A stretch of DNA of 64,000 bases from Oceanococcus sp. (GTDB lineage Bacteria > Pseudomonadota > Gammaproteobacteria > Nevskiales > Oceanococcaceae). Under the pieces are notes generated by a model. It was not told the origin of the DNA, searched no databases, and was given only the letters and a program-made list of their open reading frames with translations. Of the stretch, positions 43,093 to 51,426 are shown piece by piece (position 1 is the stretch's first letter; each line of letters opens with the position of its first letter). The DNA lies in contig JASBUL010000056.1 of the NCBI GenBank assembly GCA_030147945.1, positions 1-64,000 of the forward strand, written 5' to 3'. Made by a program: the position numbers and the translations under genes.

Positions 43093-44582
43093 CAGTTTCT
43101 CCACTCGCCCATGGCGGCATGCATGGTGGGCACGGCATCGGCAACGTCACGCATCGGGCGGGTCATGGCCGCGGCGACGGCGAGCAATTTGTTCAGGCTC
43201 AGCGTGTCCAGTTCAGGCTCCTGGGCCAGTTCCGGATGAGCGTCAAGAAAACCGGTGTGCACATCGCCGCGCACGAAGGCCGGGTGATTGAGCACCTGAC
43301 GCAGGAAGCTGGTGTTGGTTTTGCAGCCGAGCAGCACCAGTTCGCGCAAGGCTTTGTCGGCGCGGGCGCAGGCCTGTTCGCGGTCGGCCCCGGTCACGAT
43401 CAGCTTCGCCAGCATGGGGTCGAAAGCGGCGGTGACCGCCTGGCCCTGGGCGATGCCACTGTCCATGCGCACGCCTTCGCCCTGTGCGGGCGTCCACTGC
43501 AGCACCGGGCCGGTGGTCGGCGTGAAACCGGCTGCAGCGTCCTCGGCGTAGATGCGAAATTCGATGCTGTGGCCCTGGCTGGTGATGTCGTCCTGGCTGA
43601 AGGGCAGAGGCTCGCCTGCGGCGATGCACAGCTGCTGCAGGGCCAGATCCACACCGGTGATCTGTTCGGTGACCGGGTGCTCGACCTGCAGGCGGGTGTT
43701 GGTTTCCAGGAAATAGAATTCGCCACCCTCGCCGTAGATGAACTCCACCGTGCCGGCGTTGACGTAACCGGCTGAGCGGGCGATGCCGGCCGCGGTTTCG
43801 CAGATCTTGCTGCGAATTTCAGGCGTCAGCGCCGGGGAGGGTGTTTCCTCGATGATCTTCTGGAAGCGACGCTGAACCGAACATTCACGCTCGAACAGAT
43901 GGACCACATTGCCGTGGCTGTTGCCCAGAATCTGCACTTCGATGTGACGCGGGTTTTCGATGTAGCGCTCGACGTAGAGGCGCCCGTCGCCAAAGTAGCG
44001 CTGGCCTTCGCTGCGGGCGCGCTCGATTTCGCCTTCCAGATCAGCTGGATCGCGGACCACGCGCATGCCTTTGCCGCCGCCGCCGGCGGCCGGTTTGATC
44101 AGGATCGGAAACGGCACCTCGCGGGCCCGTTCTACAAATGTGGCCGGGTCGTCATCCTCGATGGCAGAGGGCGCGACCGGGAAGCCGGCTTTTTCGACAA
44201 AGGCGCGGGCGCGCACCTTGTCGCCCATCAGCTCAATCTGCTCCGGCGTCGGGCCGACGAAAATCAGCCCGGCTTCGGCCACGGCGCGCGCAAACGGGGC
44301 GTTTTCCGACAGAAAGCCGTAGCCCGGATGGATCGCGCCGGCACCGGATTCGCAGGCGGCCTGGATGATCTGGGCGCCATCCAGATAAGCCGCCACCGGC
44401 GTTTCGCCGCTGATTTCCACCGCCACATCAGCCGCGGCAACAGCCGGGCTTAAACGGTCGGCGGCGTGGTAGACCACGACGCCGCGCAGTCCGGCAGCGT
44501 GGATGCTGCGCAGTATGCGCACCGCGATTTCACCGCGGTTGGCCACCAGTACGGTGTCAAAGGGCCAGTCTTGTGTGTTCAT
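43092..44582 (-). CDS. Biotin carboxylase part of geranyl-CoA carboxylase (split AtuF)
   Basis: The 496-residue protein has Ala-Asn-Arg-Gly-Glu-Ile-Ala at the start, His-Pro-Gly-Tyr-Gly-Phe-Leu-Ser-Glu-Asn, the ATP-grasp loop Gly-Gly-Gly-Gly-Lys-Gly-Met and the catalytic Glu-x-Asn-x-Arg-Leu-Gln-Val-Glu-His segment. It carboxylates biotin using ATP and bicarbonate. It stops where single-chain AtuF would continue into the linker, and the next frame picks up the homologous sequence at once. Its ATG overlaps the TetR stop. Confidence 0.9.
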   Translation of the reverse strand: MNTQDWPFDTVLVANRGEIAVRILRSIHAAGLRGVVVYHAADRLSPAVAAADVAVEISGETPVAAYLDGAQIIQAACESGAGAIHPGYGFLSENAPFARAVAEAGLIFVGPTPEQIELMGDKVRARAFVEKAGFPVAPSAIEDDDPATFVERAREVPFPILIKPAAGGGGKGMRVVRDPADLEGEIERARSEGQRYFGDGRLYVERYIENPRHIEVQILGNSHGNVVHLFERECSVQRRFQKIIEETPSPALTPEIRSKICETAAGIARSAGYVNAGTVEFIYGEGGEFYFLETNTRLQVEHPVTEQITGVDLALQQLCIAAGEPLPFSQDDITSQGHSIEFRIYAEDAAAGFTPTTGPVLQWTPAQGEGVRMDSGIAQGQAVTAAFDPMLAKLIVTGADREQACARADKALRELVLLGCKTNTSFLRQVLNHPAFVRGDVHTGFLDAHPELAQEPELDTLSLNKLLAVAAAMTRPMRDVADAVPTMHAAMGEWRN

Positions 44583-45289
44583 GACGATTGCATCTTTGCG
44601 TGTGATTGAGGTGCCCGCGGGTTGTCGGGCAGCAGATGTTCGAGGCGCGCCACCAGCTCTGACAGGCGTCGGGTTTCGCGGCTCAGTGCATCGCCGGGCA
44701 GGGCGATGCCGTGGCAGAAAATGTCGCTGATCTGTTCCGCCGCCTGATCGATATCAAGCTCACCCTGGCCGGTGAGATAGCGCCAGCAGTAGTGCTCGAT
44801 GCCGCCGTAGACAAGATCGCGGAACAGCGTGGGGGCGACGCCGTCACGAAACTCGCCCTGGGCCACGCCTTCCTCCAGCACATCGACCAAAAAACGGGTG
44901 TAGCGGCGGTTGAGCTTGCGCAGCTCGGCATTGGCATCGCCGATATCGTCGCGGGCCTCGCGGAACATCAGGCGGCACAACTCGGGCGCATCGTGAATGG
45001 TGCGCAGATGTCGCCAGATCAACAGGCGTAGGCGTGTGCGCGCACCGCTGACGCCCGCCAGGGCATCGGCATAGTCGCCGAACATGGTCTGATACCAGTC
45101 GCTCAGCACCTGCATCAGCAGGTCATGTTTGCTGTCGAAATAGCGATAGACCGTACCTTCCACCACGCCCACGCGGGCGGCGATTTCGGACACCGCAGCC
45201 TGGTCGTAGCCGTGTGCGCAAAATGCTTCGCGCGCCGCGTCCAGTATGGCGCGACGACGTTGCTCTCGGTCCGGGCGGGGCTGGCTCAT
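44579..45289 (-). CDS. atuR: TetR-family regulator of the terpene cluster
   Basis: The 236-residue protein has a TetR helix-turn-helix near residues 30-55 (Ile-Ala-Ala-Arg-Val-Gly-Val then Gly-Thr-Val-Tyr-Arg-Tyr-Phe-Asp-Ser-Lys) and a helical ligand domain. It sits inside the operon between atuA and the carboxylase genes, 4 bp after atuA and overlapping the next gene. In Pseudomonas AtuR represses the atu genes. The twin palindromes at 47962 and 48051 are its likely binding sites. The effector is expected to be a terpenoid acyl-CoA. Confidence 0.82.
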   Translation of the reverse strand: MSQPRPDREQRRRAILDAAREAFCAHGYDQAAVSEIAARVGVVEGTVYRYFDSKHDLLMQVLSDWYQTMFGDYADALAGVSGARTRLRLLIWRHLRTIHDAPELCRLMFREARDDIGDANAELRKLNRRYTRFLVDVLEEGVAQGEFRDGVAPTLFRDLVYGGIEHYCWRYLTGQGELDIDQAAEQISDIFCHGIALPGDALSRETRRLSELVARLEHLLPDNPRAPQSHAKMQSS

Positions 45290-45293
45290 GCGC

Positions 45294-47090
45294 TTATGCG
45301 GGATCCAGACTGAGCAGGCCTTCGCTGACCCAGCGCTGCGGCACCTTGAGCGGGAAATCCATCAGGATCTGAGCCAGCATTTTGCCTTGCGGATCGTGGC
45401 GCAGGGAGGCGATGCCGCCGCCACCAAGGACCTCGTGCAGCAGGAAGTTGAAGCCGTCCAGACCAGGCCATTCGAAGCGTTCGACCGGGCCCTCGCTGAA
45501 ATGGGCGAAATAGGTTTTCACCGCATCTGCCGTGAGCTGACCGCGCAGCACCGGAATGAATTCCGGGCGTCGCGCCATGACCCCGATGTTGGCAGCGTTG
45601 CCTTTGTCGCCGCTGCGACCGTAGGCCAGCTTGATCAGCGGGACCTCGATCTCGCCATCGCTGAGGCTGTCCTTGGCGGCTGAGCTTGCTGGCGCCGTGG
45701 CAACCGTGCCGCCGAGCGCGGGGGCGCGGTAGTCGATGGTCTTGTCGCCGACCTCAACGCCGACGCTGAGCAGGGTTTTGGGCACCAGGCAGGAAAACAG
45801 GCGTACCAGGGGGGTGGGAGCAGGGCGGCCACCGGCAAAACCGGTGATGCTCTGGGCCATGGCCGTGGCAGGCGGAATGCATTCGCGGCCGAACAGCTCC
45901 AGCGCGGCTTTGTCTTGATGTTGCACGGCCAGTTTCAGCACCACTTCGCGGGTGCCGCGGGCGCGTGCCTGGGCGCCCCAGTTGGTCTCGGTGCCCAGCA
46001 CTTCGATGCTGCTGCGATCAAAATCACTGAGGCCGCGTTCGCCGAACAGTCGGCGGCAACGTTTGAGTATGGCTTCGGCGACCTTTTCCGCGCGCGTGGC
46101 GGCGTCGCGGCCGCCGATCATCATCATGGCCGTGGCGCGAAAGCCGTCCTGATAGGTCACCGAGGCTTTGTACTGATCACTGGGTGCGCGGCCGCGTGCG
46201 CCGCTGACGCGGACCTGCTGCTCGCCCACGCTTTCGAGCTGGATGTCACGAAAATCGCAGGTTACGTCCGGCAGCAGATAGCTGCCCGGATCGCCGATTT
46301 CATAGACGATCTGCTCGGCGGTGGTGTGTGGCACGATGCGCCCGCCGGTGCCGGCGGGTTTGCTCAGCACGAAGCTGCCATCGGCCACGCAACTGGCGAT
46401 CGGGAAACCCATGTTGTCCCAGTCATCCGCGACCAGCTGCCAGTCCGTGGTGATGCCACCGGTGGCCTGGGCACCACATTCCAGCACGTGTCCGCACAGG
46501 CTGCCGGCAGCAAGCTTGTCGTAGTCATCGGCTTGCCAGCCGAACTCGTGAATCAGCGGGCCGAGCACCACGGCGCTGTCGACGCAGCGACCGGTGATCA
46601 CGATGTCGGCGCCGGCATCCAGTGCCGCGGCCACGGGGAAGGCGCCGAGGTAGGCGTTGGCGCTCCAGGGTTTGGCTGGGAAGCTGGCCCCGTTGAACAT
46701 TTCTTTGGTGTCGCGCAGCGCATCCAGATGGGGGCTGAGGTCATCGCCGGTGACGATGCCCACGGTGAGGTCGATGCCGGCCTCGGCCAGCTGCGCTTCG
46801 ATCGCGGCTTTGCAGGCCTGCGGATTAACCCCGCCGGCATTGGTCACCACCTTGATGCCCTGCTTTTTGAGGTGTGGGGCGAGCTTGCCGACAACCATGG
46901 GGAAGTCGGTGGCGTAGCCCAGTTCGGGCTTCTTGCTGCGCGCCTTGGCCAGCAGTGACATGGTGATCTCGGCCAGATAATCGAGAACCAGATAGTCGAT
47001 TTCGCCTGATGCCACCAGCTGTCTGGGGCCCTCGGCGGAGTCACCCCAGAAACCGGCGCCGCAGCCGATGCGTATGGTTTTTTCGCTCAT
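45294..47090 (-). CDS. atuA: Acyclic terpene utilisation protein AtuA (DUF1446)
   Basis: The 598-residue protein opens with Ile-Arg-Ile-Gly-Cys-Gly-Ala-Gly-Phe-Trp-Gly-Asp and continues with Asp-Tyr-Leu-Val-Leu-Asp-Tyr-Leu-Ala-Glu, the AtuA/DUF1446 signature. The last ~110 residues form the small AtuA-like domain (Ala-Tyr-Gly-Arg-Ser-Gly-Asp-Lys-Gly-Asn-Ala-Ala-Asn-Ile-Gly). AtuA is needed for citronellol and geraniol growth in Pseudomonas, but its reaction is not clear to me. ATG 47090 gives the family N terminus; the longer frame runs antisense into atuE. Confidence 0.9.
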   Translation of the reverse strand: MSEKTIRIGCGAGFWGDSAEGPRQLVASGEIDYLVLDYLAEITMSLLAKARSKKPELGYATDFPMVVGKLAPHLKKQGIKVVTNAGGVNPQACKAAIEAQLAEAGIDLTVGIVTGDDLSPHLDALRDTKEMFNGASFPAKPWSANAYLGAFPVAAALDAGADIVITGRCVDSAVVLGPLIHEFGWQADDYDKLAAGSLCGHVLECGAQATGGITTDWQLVADDWDNMGFPIASCVADGSFVLSKPAGTGGRIVPHTTAEQIVYEIGDPGSYLLPDVTCDFRDIQLESVGEQQVRVSGARGRAPSDQYKASVTYQDGFRATAMMMIGGRDAATRAEKVAEAILKRCRRLFGERGLSDFDRSSIEVLGTETNWGAQARARGTREVVLKLAVQHQDKAALELFGRECIPPATAMAQSITGFAGGRPAPTPLVRLFSCLVPKTLLSVGVEVGDKTIDYRAPALGGTVATAPASSAAKDSLSDGEIEVPLIKLAYGRSGDKGNAANIGVMARRPEFIPVLRGQLTADAVKTYFAHFSEGPVERFEWPGLDGFNFLLHEVLGGGGIASLRHDPQGKMLAQILMDFPLKVPQRWVSEGLLSLDPA

Positions 47091-47166
47091 GTTTGTTTCT
47101 CTGTCGACGTTGGTGCTGAGAGCCAGGTCCGAAGTGCAGCCCCGCTTGGCGCGGGTTTTGGATAAA

Positions 47167-47946
47167 TCAGTTGCCCGTCCACTGCGGTGCGCGCTTCTCC
47201 TGAAACGCCGCCAGACCTTCGGCTGCATCTTCGGTGGAGGACATGATCGGGACCATGGCCTGGGCGTATTCCAGGGCGCTGCGCAGGTCCATGTCGCGGG
47301 TCGCCGAGTAGGCTTGTTTGCCCAGGCGAATGGCTGTCGGGGAGCGCGGCACGATGCGCTCCAGCAGCCAGTCGAGCTTTTCATCCAGCTGAGCGCGCGG
47401 CACCACGTAATTGAACAACCCCCATTCCAGGCCTTCGGCGGCGCTGAAAACCTCGCCGGTGATGCACATTTCCTGCAGCTTGCGTGGCGGCAGCACGCGA
47501 ATCATGTAGGGCAGGATCATCATCGGGGTCAGCCCGATCTTGGATTCCGACGTGCCGATCTTGATGTCATCGGCAGCAATCGCCATGTCGCAGGCGCAGA
47601 CCAGACCGAAGCCGCCGGCCATGGCCGCGCCATTCACCCGCGCGATTACCGGCAGCGGGCAGTCCTGCAACTGCTTGAACAGCTGCACGATGTAATGGCG
47701 AGGGCGTGAGAAGTCGACGTCGAAGGCAAAGCCCTTGACCCCTTTGGTCAGGTCGGCGCCGGCACAGAAAGCCTTGTCGCCCACGCCGGTCAGGACGATG
47801 GCGCGTGCTTCGGAATCCACGGCATCGGCGATGCCCTGGGAGATCAGGCCGATAACCTCGGCGTTCATGGCGTTGCGGCGTGCTTCGCGGTTGATGGTGA
47901 TCCACTGGACCGCACCGCGGCGCTCGATCAGGACGTCTTCGGACAT
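47167..47946 (-). CDS. atuE: Isohexenylglutaconyl-CoA hydratase-like enoyl-CoA hydratase
   Basis: The 259-residue crotonase has the oxyanion-hole segments Phe-Cys-Ala-Gly-Ala-Asp-Leu and Asn-Gly-Ala-Ala-Met-Ala-Gly-Gly-Phe-Gly, and a Glu in Ser-Glu-Ser-Lys-Ile-Gly-Leu. In the Atu pathway this enzyme hydrates the product of geranyl-CoA carboxylase. It is the first gene of the left Atu operon, with GAGGAAA before the ATG, and lies directly beside the operator region. Exact substrate is inferred from neighbours. Confidence 0.85.
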   Translation of the reverse strand: MSEDVLIERRGAVQWITINREARRNAMNAEVIGLISQGIADAVDSEARAIVLTGVGDKAFCAGADLTKGVKGFAFDVDFSRPRHYIVQLFKQLQDCPLPVIARVNGAAMAGGFGLVCACDMAIAADDIKIGTSESKIGLTPMMILPYMIRVLPPRKLQEMCITGEVFSAAEGLEWGLFNYVVPRAQLDEKLDWLLERIVPRSPTAIRLGKQAYSATRDMDLRSALEYAQAMVPIMSSTEDAAEGLAAFQEKRAPQWTGN

Positions 47947-47961
47947 GGTTTCCTCTATTCG

Positions 47962-47974
47962 TGAGTCAGGCTCA
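47962..47974. promoter_or_regulatory. AtuR-type operator 1
   Basis: TGAGTCAGGCTCA is a 13-bp near-perfect palindrome 16 bp upstream of atuE. It is nearly the reverse complement of the second site at 48051 (consensus TGAGYCWGRCTCA). Placement just downstream of the presumed atuE promoter suits repression. Confidence 0.7.
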
Positions 47975-47977
47975 TTT

Positions 47978-48006
47978 CTATCAAAGTATCAAAAAATTTG
48001 GATCAA
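47978..48006 (-). promoter_or_regulatory. Presumed atuE promoter
   Basis: On the minus strand TTGATC (48006-48001) and TGATAG (47983-47978) are 17 bp apart. The -10 match is weak, but operator 1 lies a few bases downstream, where a repressor would block initiation. Confidence 0.35.
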
Positions 48007-48050
48007 TGGGATATTTGTTTTGATTCGTGTCAGAATGAATGGATGAAACG

Positions 48051-48063
48051 TGAGCCAGACTCA
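48051..48063. promoter_or_regulatory. AtuR-type operator 2
   Basis: TGAGCCAGACTCA lies 89 bp centre-to-centre from operator 1 and differs from its complement at only a few positions. It sits 26 bp before the hydratase ATG at 48089, so it would control the rightward operon. An in-frame GTG at 48050 lies within the site and is unlikely to be the start. Confidence 0.7.
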
Positions 48064-48088
48064 TTTTTGCATTCTGAGGCCTGCCGAC

Positions 48089-49117
48089 ATGCTTGACGGT
48101 GCGGCGCTCAGCGCCTGGTGCCGGGCTGGTTCTGCACCACAGGCGTTCTCGCCGTGGGGGGATCACGCGGCGCTTGTGCTGGACCTGGCGAGCACCCAGG
48201 GGCTGGCCGATGCGGCGCATATCACCCGCTGGATGAAAACCCTGGTGTGTCCGGTGATCGGTGTGCGCGATAGCGCGCGCAGCCACTGCGCACAACCTGA
48301 GGAGGCGCTGATCAGTGCGGCCTGTGATGTGGTGGTGGATGAGCCGGAAGCGGCTGATCGTCTGCTCCGCCAGATCGAGCGCAATCCGGTGGCCGCCACC
48401 AGTTTCGTTGATTTGCTGCGAGTGACCGAGCACATGCCCATCGAGCCCGCGCTGAATGTGGAGTCGGCGGTTTATGCGACCTTGCAGGGGGGCGCCGAAT
48501 ACGCGGCCTGGCTGGCGGGCTTGCCCGAGCAGAAGCCGGTTGAGGCTGAGGCCGGGCCTGCGGTGCAGGCCGAGCGCGATGGCGATGCGCTGCGTCTGAT
48601 GCTTAACCGACCGGGCAATCGCAACGCGATGTCGATGGAAATGCGTGATGCCCTGATCGAAGTGCTGCGTTTGGTTGAGGCGGACAGCAGCATTGCGCGT
48701 GTTTCATTGCAGGCGCGCGGCAGCTGTTTCAGTACCGGTGGTGATCTGAGCGAATTCGGCCGCGTGCCGGACAGTGCCAGCGGTCATCTGATTCGCTTGC
48801 TGGCTGTGCCGGGGCGCTTTCTGGCCCATGTGGCTGATCGAGTCGAAGTGCATGTGCACGGCGGCTGCATCGGATCGGGGATTGAGTTTCCGGCTTTTGC
48901 CGGGCATCTGAGTGCCGACCCTAAGGCCTGGTTCCAGTTGCCTGAAGTGGGCATGGGGCTGATTCCCGGCGCTGGCGGTTGTGTCAGCATCGCGCGTCGC
49001 ATCGGGCGGCAAAGGCTGGCCTGGTGGGGGCTGTCGGGCAAAAAGATTCGCGCCGAACGGGCGCTGGAGTGGGGGCTGGTGGATGAGATCCGCAGTGCGC
49101 CGACTTCGCAACTTTGA
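48089..49117 (+). CDS. Crotonase-superfamily protein with apparently permuted layout
   Basis: The crotonase core occupies residues ~150-342: Asn-Arg-Pro-Gly-Asn-Arg-Asn-Ala-Met, Ser-Thr-Gly-Gly-Asp-Leu, His-Gly-Gly-Cys-Ile-Gly-Ser-Gly and Leu-Pro-Glu-Val-Gly-Met-Gly-Leu-Ile-Pro-Gly-Ala-Gly-Gly with the likely catalytic Glu. The chain ends soon after Gly-Leu-Val-Asp-Glu, so the usual C-terminal helices are missing. Residues ~80-130 resemble those helices (Asn-Pro-Val-Ala-Ala-Thr then Val-Glu-Ser-Ala-Val-Tyr). TGAGG before ATG 48089 sets the start. It leads the right Atu operon. Confidence 0.72.
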   Translation: MLDGAALSAWCRAGSAPQAFSPWGDHAALVLDLASTQGLADAAHITRWMKTLVCPVIGVRDSARSHCAQPEEALISAACDVVVDEPEAADRLLRQIERNPVAATSFVDLLRVTEHMPIEPALNVESAVYATLQGGAEYAAWLAGLPEQKPVEAEAGPAVQAERDGDALRLMLNRPGNRNAMSMEMRDALIEVLRLVEADSSIARVSLQARGSCFSTGGDLSEFGRVPDSASGHLIRLLAVPGRFLAHVADRVEVHVHGGCIGSGIEFPAFAGHLSADPKAWFQLPEVGMGLIPGAGGCVSIARRIGRQRLAWWGLSGKKIRAERALEWGLVDEIRSAPTSQL

Positions 49118-49142
49118 ATTAAGAGACAACTGAGTACGAGTT

Positions 49143-50336
49143 ATGAGTGGACAAAGCGTCATGCAGGCCTTCACCGGCCTGTCCAACGACGAAGCTGAAA
49201 TTCTTCATCAGGCCAACCGCTTCGCGGAGAAAGAGCTGTATCCGCTGGCCCAACGTATGGACGACGAGGAGTGGTGGCCGGACGAGGCGTTCCCCAAGAT
49301 TGGTGAGAACGGCTTCATGGGCGTGACCGCGCCGCCCGAATTCGGCGGCGCGGGTATGGACATCATGACCAGCGGCCTGGTGCTGCAAGCCATGTCGCGC
49401 TGGAACTACGCGCTGGCGCTGTCCTGGGTGGCACATGAAAACCTGTGTCTGCACAACATCCTGCGTAACGCCAACGACGCGCAGAAGCAGAAATATGTGC
49501 CGGGTCTGGTCAATGGCACCAAGATCGGTGCGCTGGGTCTGACCGAGCCCGGGGCCGGCTCGGATGCGCTGGGTTCCATGCGCACCACGGCGCGCCGCGA
49601 AGGCAACGAGTACATCCTCAACGGGCGCAAGATTTTCATCACCAATGGTCCGGTGGCCGATGTGCTGCTGGTCTACGCCAAGACCGATCCGGAGAAACGT
49701 TCACAGGGCATCTCGGCCTTCCTGATTGAGAAAGACTTCCCCGGCTTCAAGGTGGCGCAGAAGCTCATCAAAATGGGCTTCCGTGGCAGTCAGACCGCCG
49801 AACTAGTGTTCGACAACTGTCGTGTGCCGGCGGAGAACCTGGTGGGTGAGGAGAACCGGGGCGTCAAGGTGGTCATGAGTGGCCTGGATCTGGAGCGGGC
49901 GATGATTTCGCCGATCTGTCTGGGGATTGCCGAGCGCGCGCTGCAACTTTCGGTGGAGTATGCGACCCAGCGCGAGCAGTTTGGCAAGCCCATCGCCAGT
50001 TTCCAGATGATTCGTTCCAAGATCGCCGATATGTATGTGTGGGTGGAATCGATGCGCCTGTTCACCTACCAGACGTTGCGCGCCGCGAACGTGATTGGTG
50101 AGGAAGACGGCGGGCGTGGCGATATCCACAAGATCACCGCAGCCGGGGTGATGTACGTAGCGGAGACCCTCAACAAGGTGCTCAACGAGGCGGTGCAGAT
50201 TCATGGTGGTTACGGCTACATCTGGGAATCAGAAATCAACCGTCTGTACCGCTCGATCAAGCTGCTGGAAATCGGTGCGGGCACCACGGAAGTGCGCAAG
50301 ATGATCATTTCCGACGATTTGCTCGGGCGCGCATAG
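49143..50336 (+). CDS. atuD: Citronellyl-CoA dehydrogenase-like acyl-CoA dehydrogenase
   Basis: The 397-residue protein is an acyl-CoA dehydrogenase: Leu-Thr-Glu-Pro-Gly-Ala-Gly-Ser-Asp, Lys-Ile-Phe-Ile-Thr-Asn-Gly, Gln-Arg-Glu-Gln-Phe-Gly-Lys-Pro-Ile and Gln-Ile-His-Gly-Gly-Tyr-Gly-Tyr. The end reads Glu-Ile-Gly-Ala-Gly-Thr-Thr-Glu, and Glu in Gly-Leu-Asp-Leu-Glu-Arg takes the catalytic place used by isovaleryl-CoA-type enzymes. In Pseudomonas AtuD oxidises citronellyl-CoA; the cluster supports that here. It follows the crotonase by 25 bp. Confidence 0.85.
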   Translation: MSGQSVMQAFTGLSNDEAEILHQANRFAEKELYPLAQRMDDEEWWPDEAFPKIGENGFMGVTAPPEFGGAGMDIMTSGLVLQAMSRWNYALALSWVAHENLCLHNILRNANDAQKQKYVPGLVNGTKIGALGLTEPGAGSDALGSMRTTARREGNEYILNGRKIFITNGPVADVLLVYAKTDPEKRSQGISAFLIEKDFPGFKVAQKLIKMGFRGSQTAELVFDNCRVPAENLVGEENRGVKVVMSGLDLERAMISPICLGIAERALQLSVEYATQREQFGKPIASFQMIRSKIADMYVWVESMRLFTYQTLRAANVIGEEDGGRGDIHKITAAGVMYVAETLNKVLNEAVQIHGGYGYIWESEINRLYRSIKLLEIGAGTTEVRKMIISDDLLGRA

Positions 50337-50430
50337 TCGGCGCTGCGGCTGCGCACTTCGCGACCGGCTCTGCCGACCAGCCGCCGCGCGGTTCCCGGAA
50401 AAATCCCCCGCTTTTGTCGGGTCGGTTTGA

Positions 50431-50479
50431 CACGACATCCTGTCGTGGCAAACCTCCATCGCCCGTCCGTGGGCGATGG
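50431..50479. repeat. Two adjacent perfect palindromes in the atuD-SDR gap
   Basis: CACGACA/TGTCGTG (50431-50447, 3-base loop) and CCATCGCCC/GGGCGATGG (50456-50479, 6-base loop) lie in the 238-bp gap. No T-run follows either. They may be mRNA-processing hairpins or REP-like repeats. The rest of the gap shows no gene. Confidence 0.55.
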
Positions 50480-50574
50480 CCCCGAGACGCAGTGGATTTG
50501 TCCGGCTGATCTCCCAATCGTGCCGATCACAAAGTGCGCAGCCACAGTTGATCGGCCATGCTTCAGGAAAAAAC

Positions 50575-51420
50575 ATGACAGACACCAATTTTCTCGCCGA
50601 GTACTGGTCCACCCCGACGGTGTACCGATCCGATCTGTTTGCCGGCAAGGTGGCGCTGGTGTCCGGTGGCGGCAGCGGCATCGGCGCGGCCACCGCTCTG
50701 CTGTTCGCGCGCCTGGGCGCCCAGGTTGTGGTGTGCGGGCGGACTCAGGAGAAGCTCGATGCGGTGGCGCAGTTTGCCGAGCAGCACGGCGCGCAGATCC
50801 TGCCTGTGGCGTGCAATGTGCGTGAGCCGGAGCAGGTGGATGCGCTCTATGCGCGTATCGGCGAAACCTTCGGTCGGCTGGATTTTCTGGTCAACAATGC
50901 CGGTGGGCAGTTTCCTCAGGATGCAATCGATTTCGCCGACAAAGGCTGGAATGCGGTCATCAACAACAACCTCAATGGCACCTGGTTCATGATGCAGCGG
51001 GCGGCCCGTTTCTGGCGTGAGCACGAAACGCCGGGTGCCATCGTGAACGTGGTGGTGGTGACCAATCGCGGCATGCCGGGCGTGGCGCACACGGTGGCGG
51101 CGCGTTCCGGGGTGATCGGGGCAACACGCACCGTGGCGGTGGAGTGGGCGCCGATGAATGTGCGGGTCAACTGTGTGGCGCCAGGGTTGACGGCGACCCG
51201 TGGTCTGGAGGTTTATCCGGAAGAGGCTGTGCGCGAGTTCCCCAACGCCAACGCGATGCGCCGGCCGGGTACCGCGATGGAGATTGCCGAGGCCTGCATC
51301 TATCTTGCTGGTCCGTCGGGTAGTTTTGTCACCGGTGAGGTGCTCACCGTGGATGGTGGCGGTCACCTGTGGGGTGAGCTGTGGACCAACGGCCGGCCGG
51401 ACTACTATCGTCAGGCCTGA
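50575..51420 (+). CDS. SDR of the 2,4-dienoyl-CoA reductase type in the terpene cluster
   Basis: The 281-residue protein has the cofactor motif Ser-Gly-Gly-Gly-Ser-Gly-Ile-Gly and Asn-Asn-Ala-Gly. In place of Tyr-x3-Lys it reads His-Thr-Val-Ala-Ala-Arg, as in the dienoyl-CoA reductase branch, followed by Ala-Val-Glu-Trp-Ala-Pro-Met-Asn-Val-Arg-Val-Asn. AtuB and AtuG are SDRs of the Pseudomonas pathway, but I cannot tell which this matches. It shares the right Atu operon. The Lys-to-Arg change is common in relatives and need not mean inactivity. Confidence 0.8.
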   Translation: MTDTNFLAEYWSTPTVYRSDLFAGKVALVSGGGSGIGAATALLFARLGAQVVVCGRTQEKLDAVAQFAEQHGAQILPVACNVREPEQVDALYARIGETFGRLDFLVNNAGGQFPQDAIDFADKGWNAVINNNLNGTWFMMQRAARFWREHETPGAIVNVVVVTNRGMPGVAHTVAARSGVIGATRTVAVEWAPMNVRVNCVAPGLTATRGLEVYPEEAVREFPNANAMRRPGTAMEIAEACIYLAGPSGSFVTGEVLTVDGGGHLWGELWTNGRPDYYRQA

Positions 51421-51426
51421 ACGCGC

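Noticed and set aside
50575-51420. SDR with missing Tyr-x3-Lys as a dead enzyme
   Set aside because: The His/Arg replacement is usual in the dienoyl-CoA reductase branch, so it is not evidence of inactivation.
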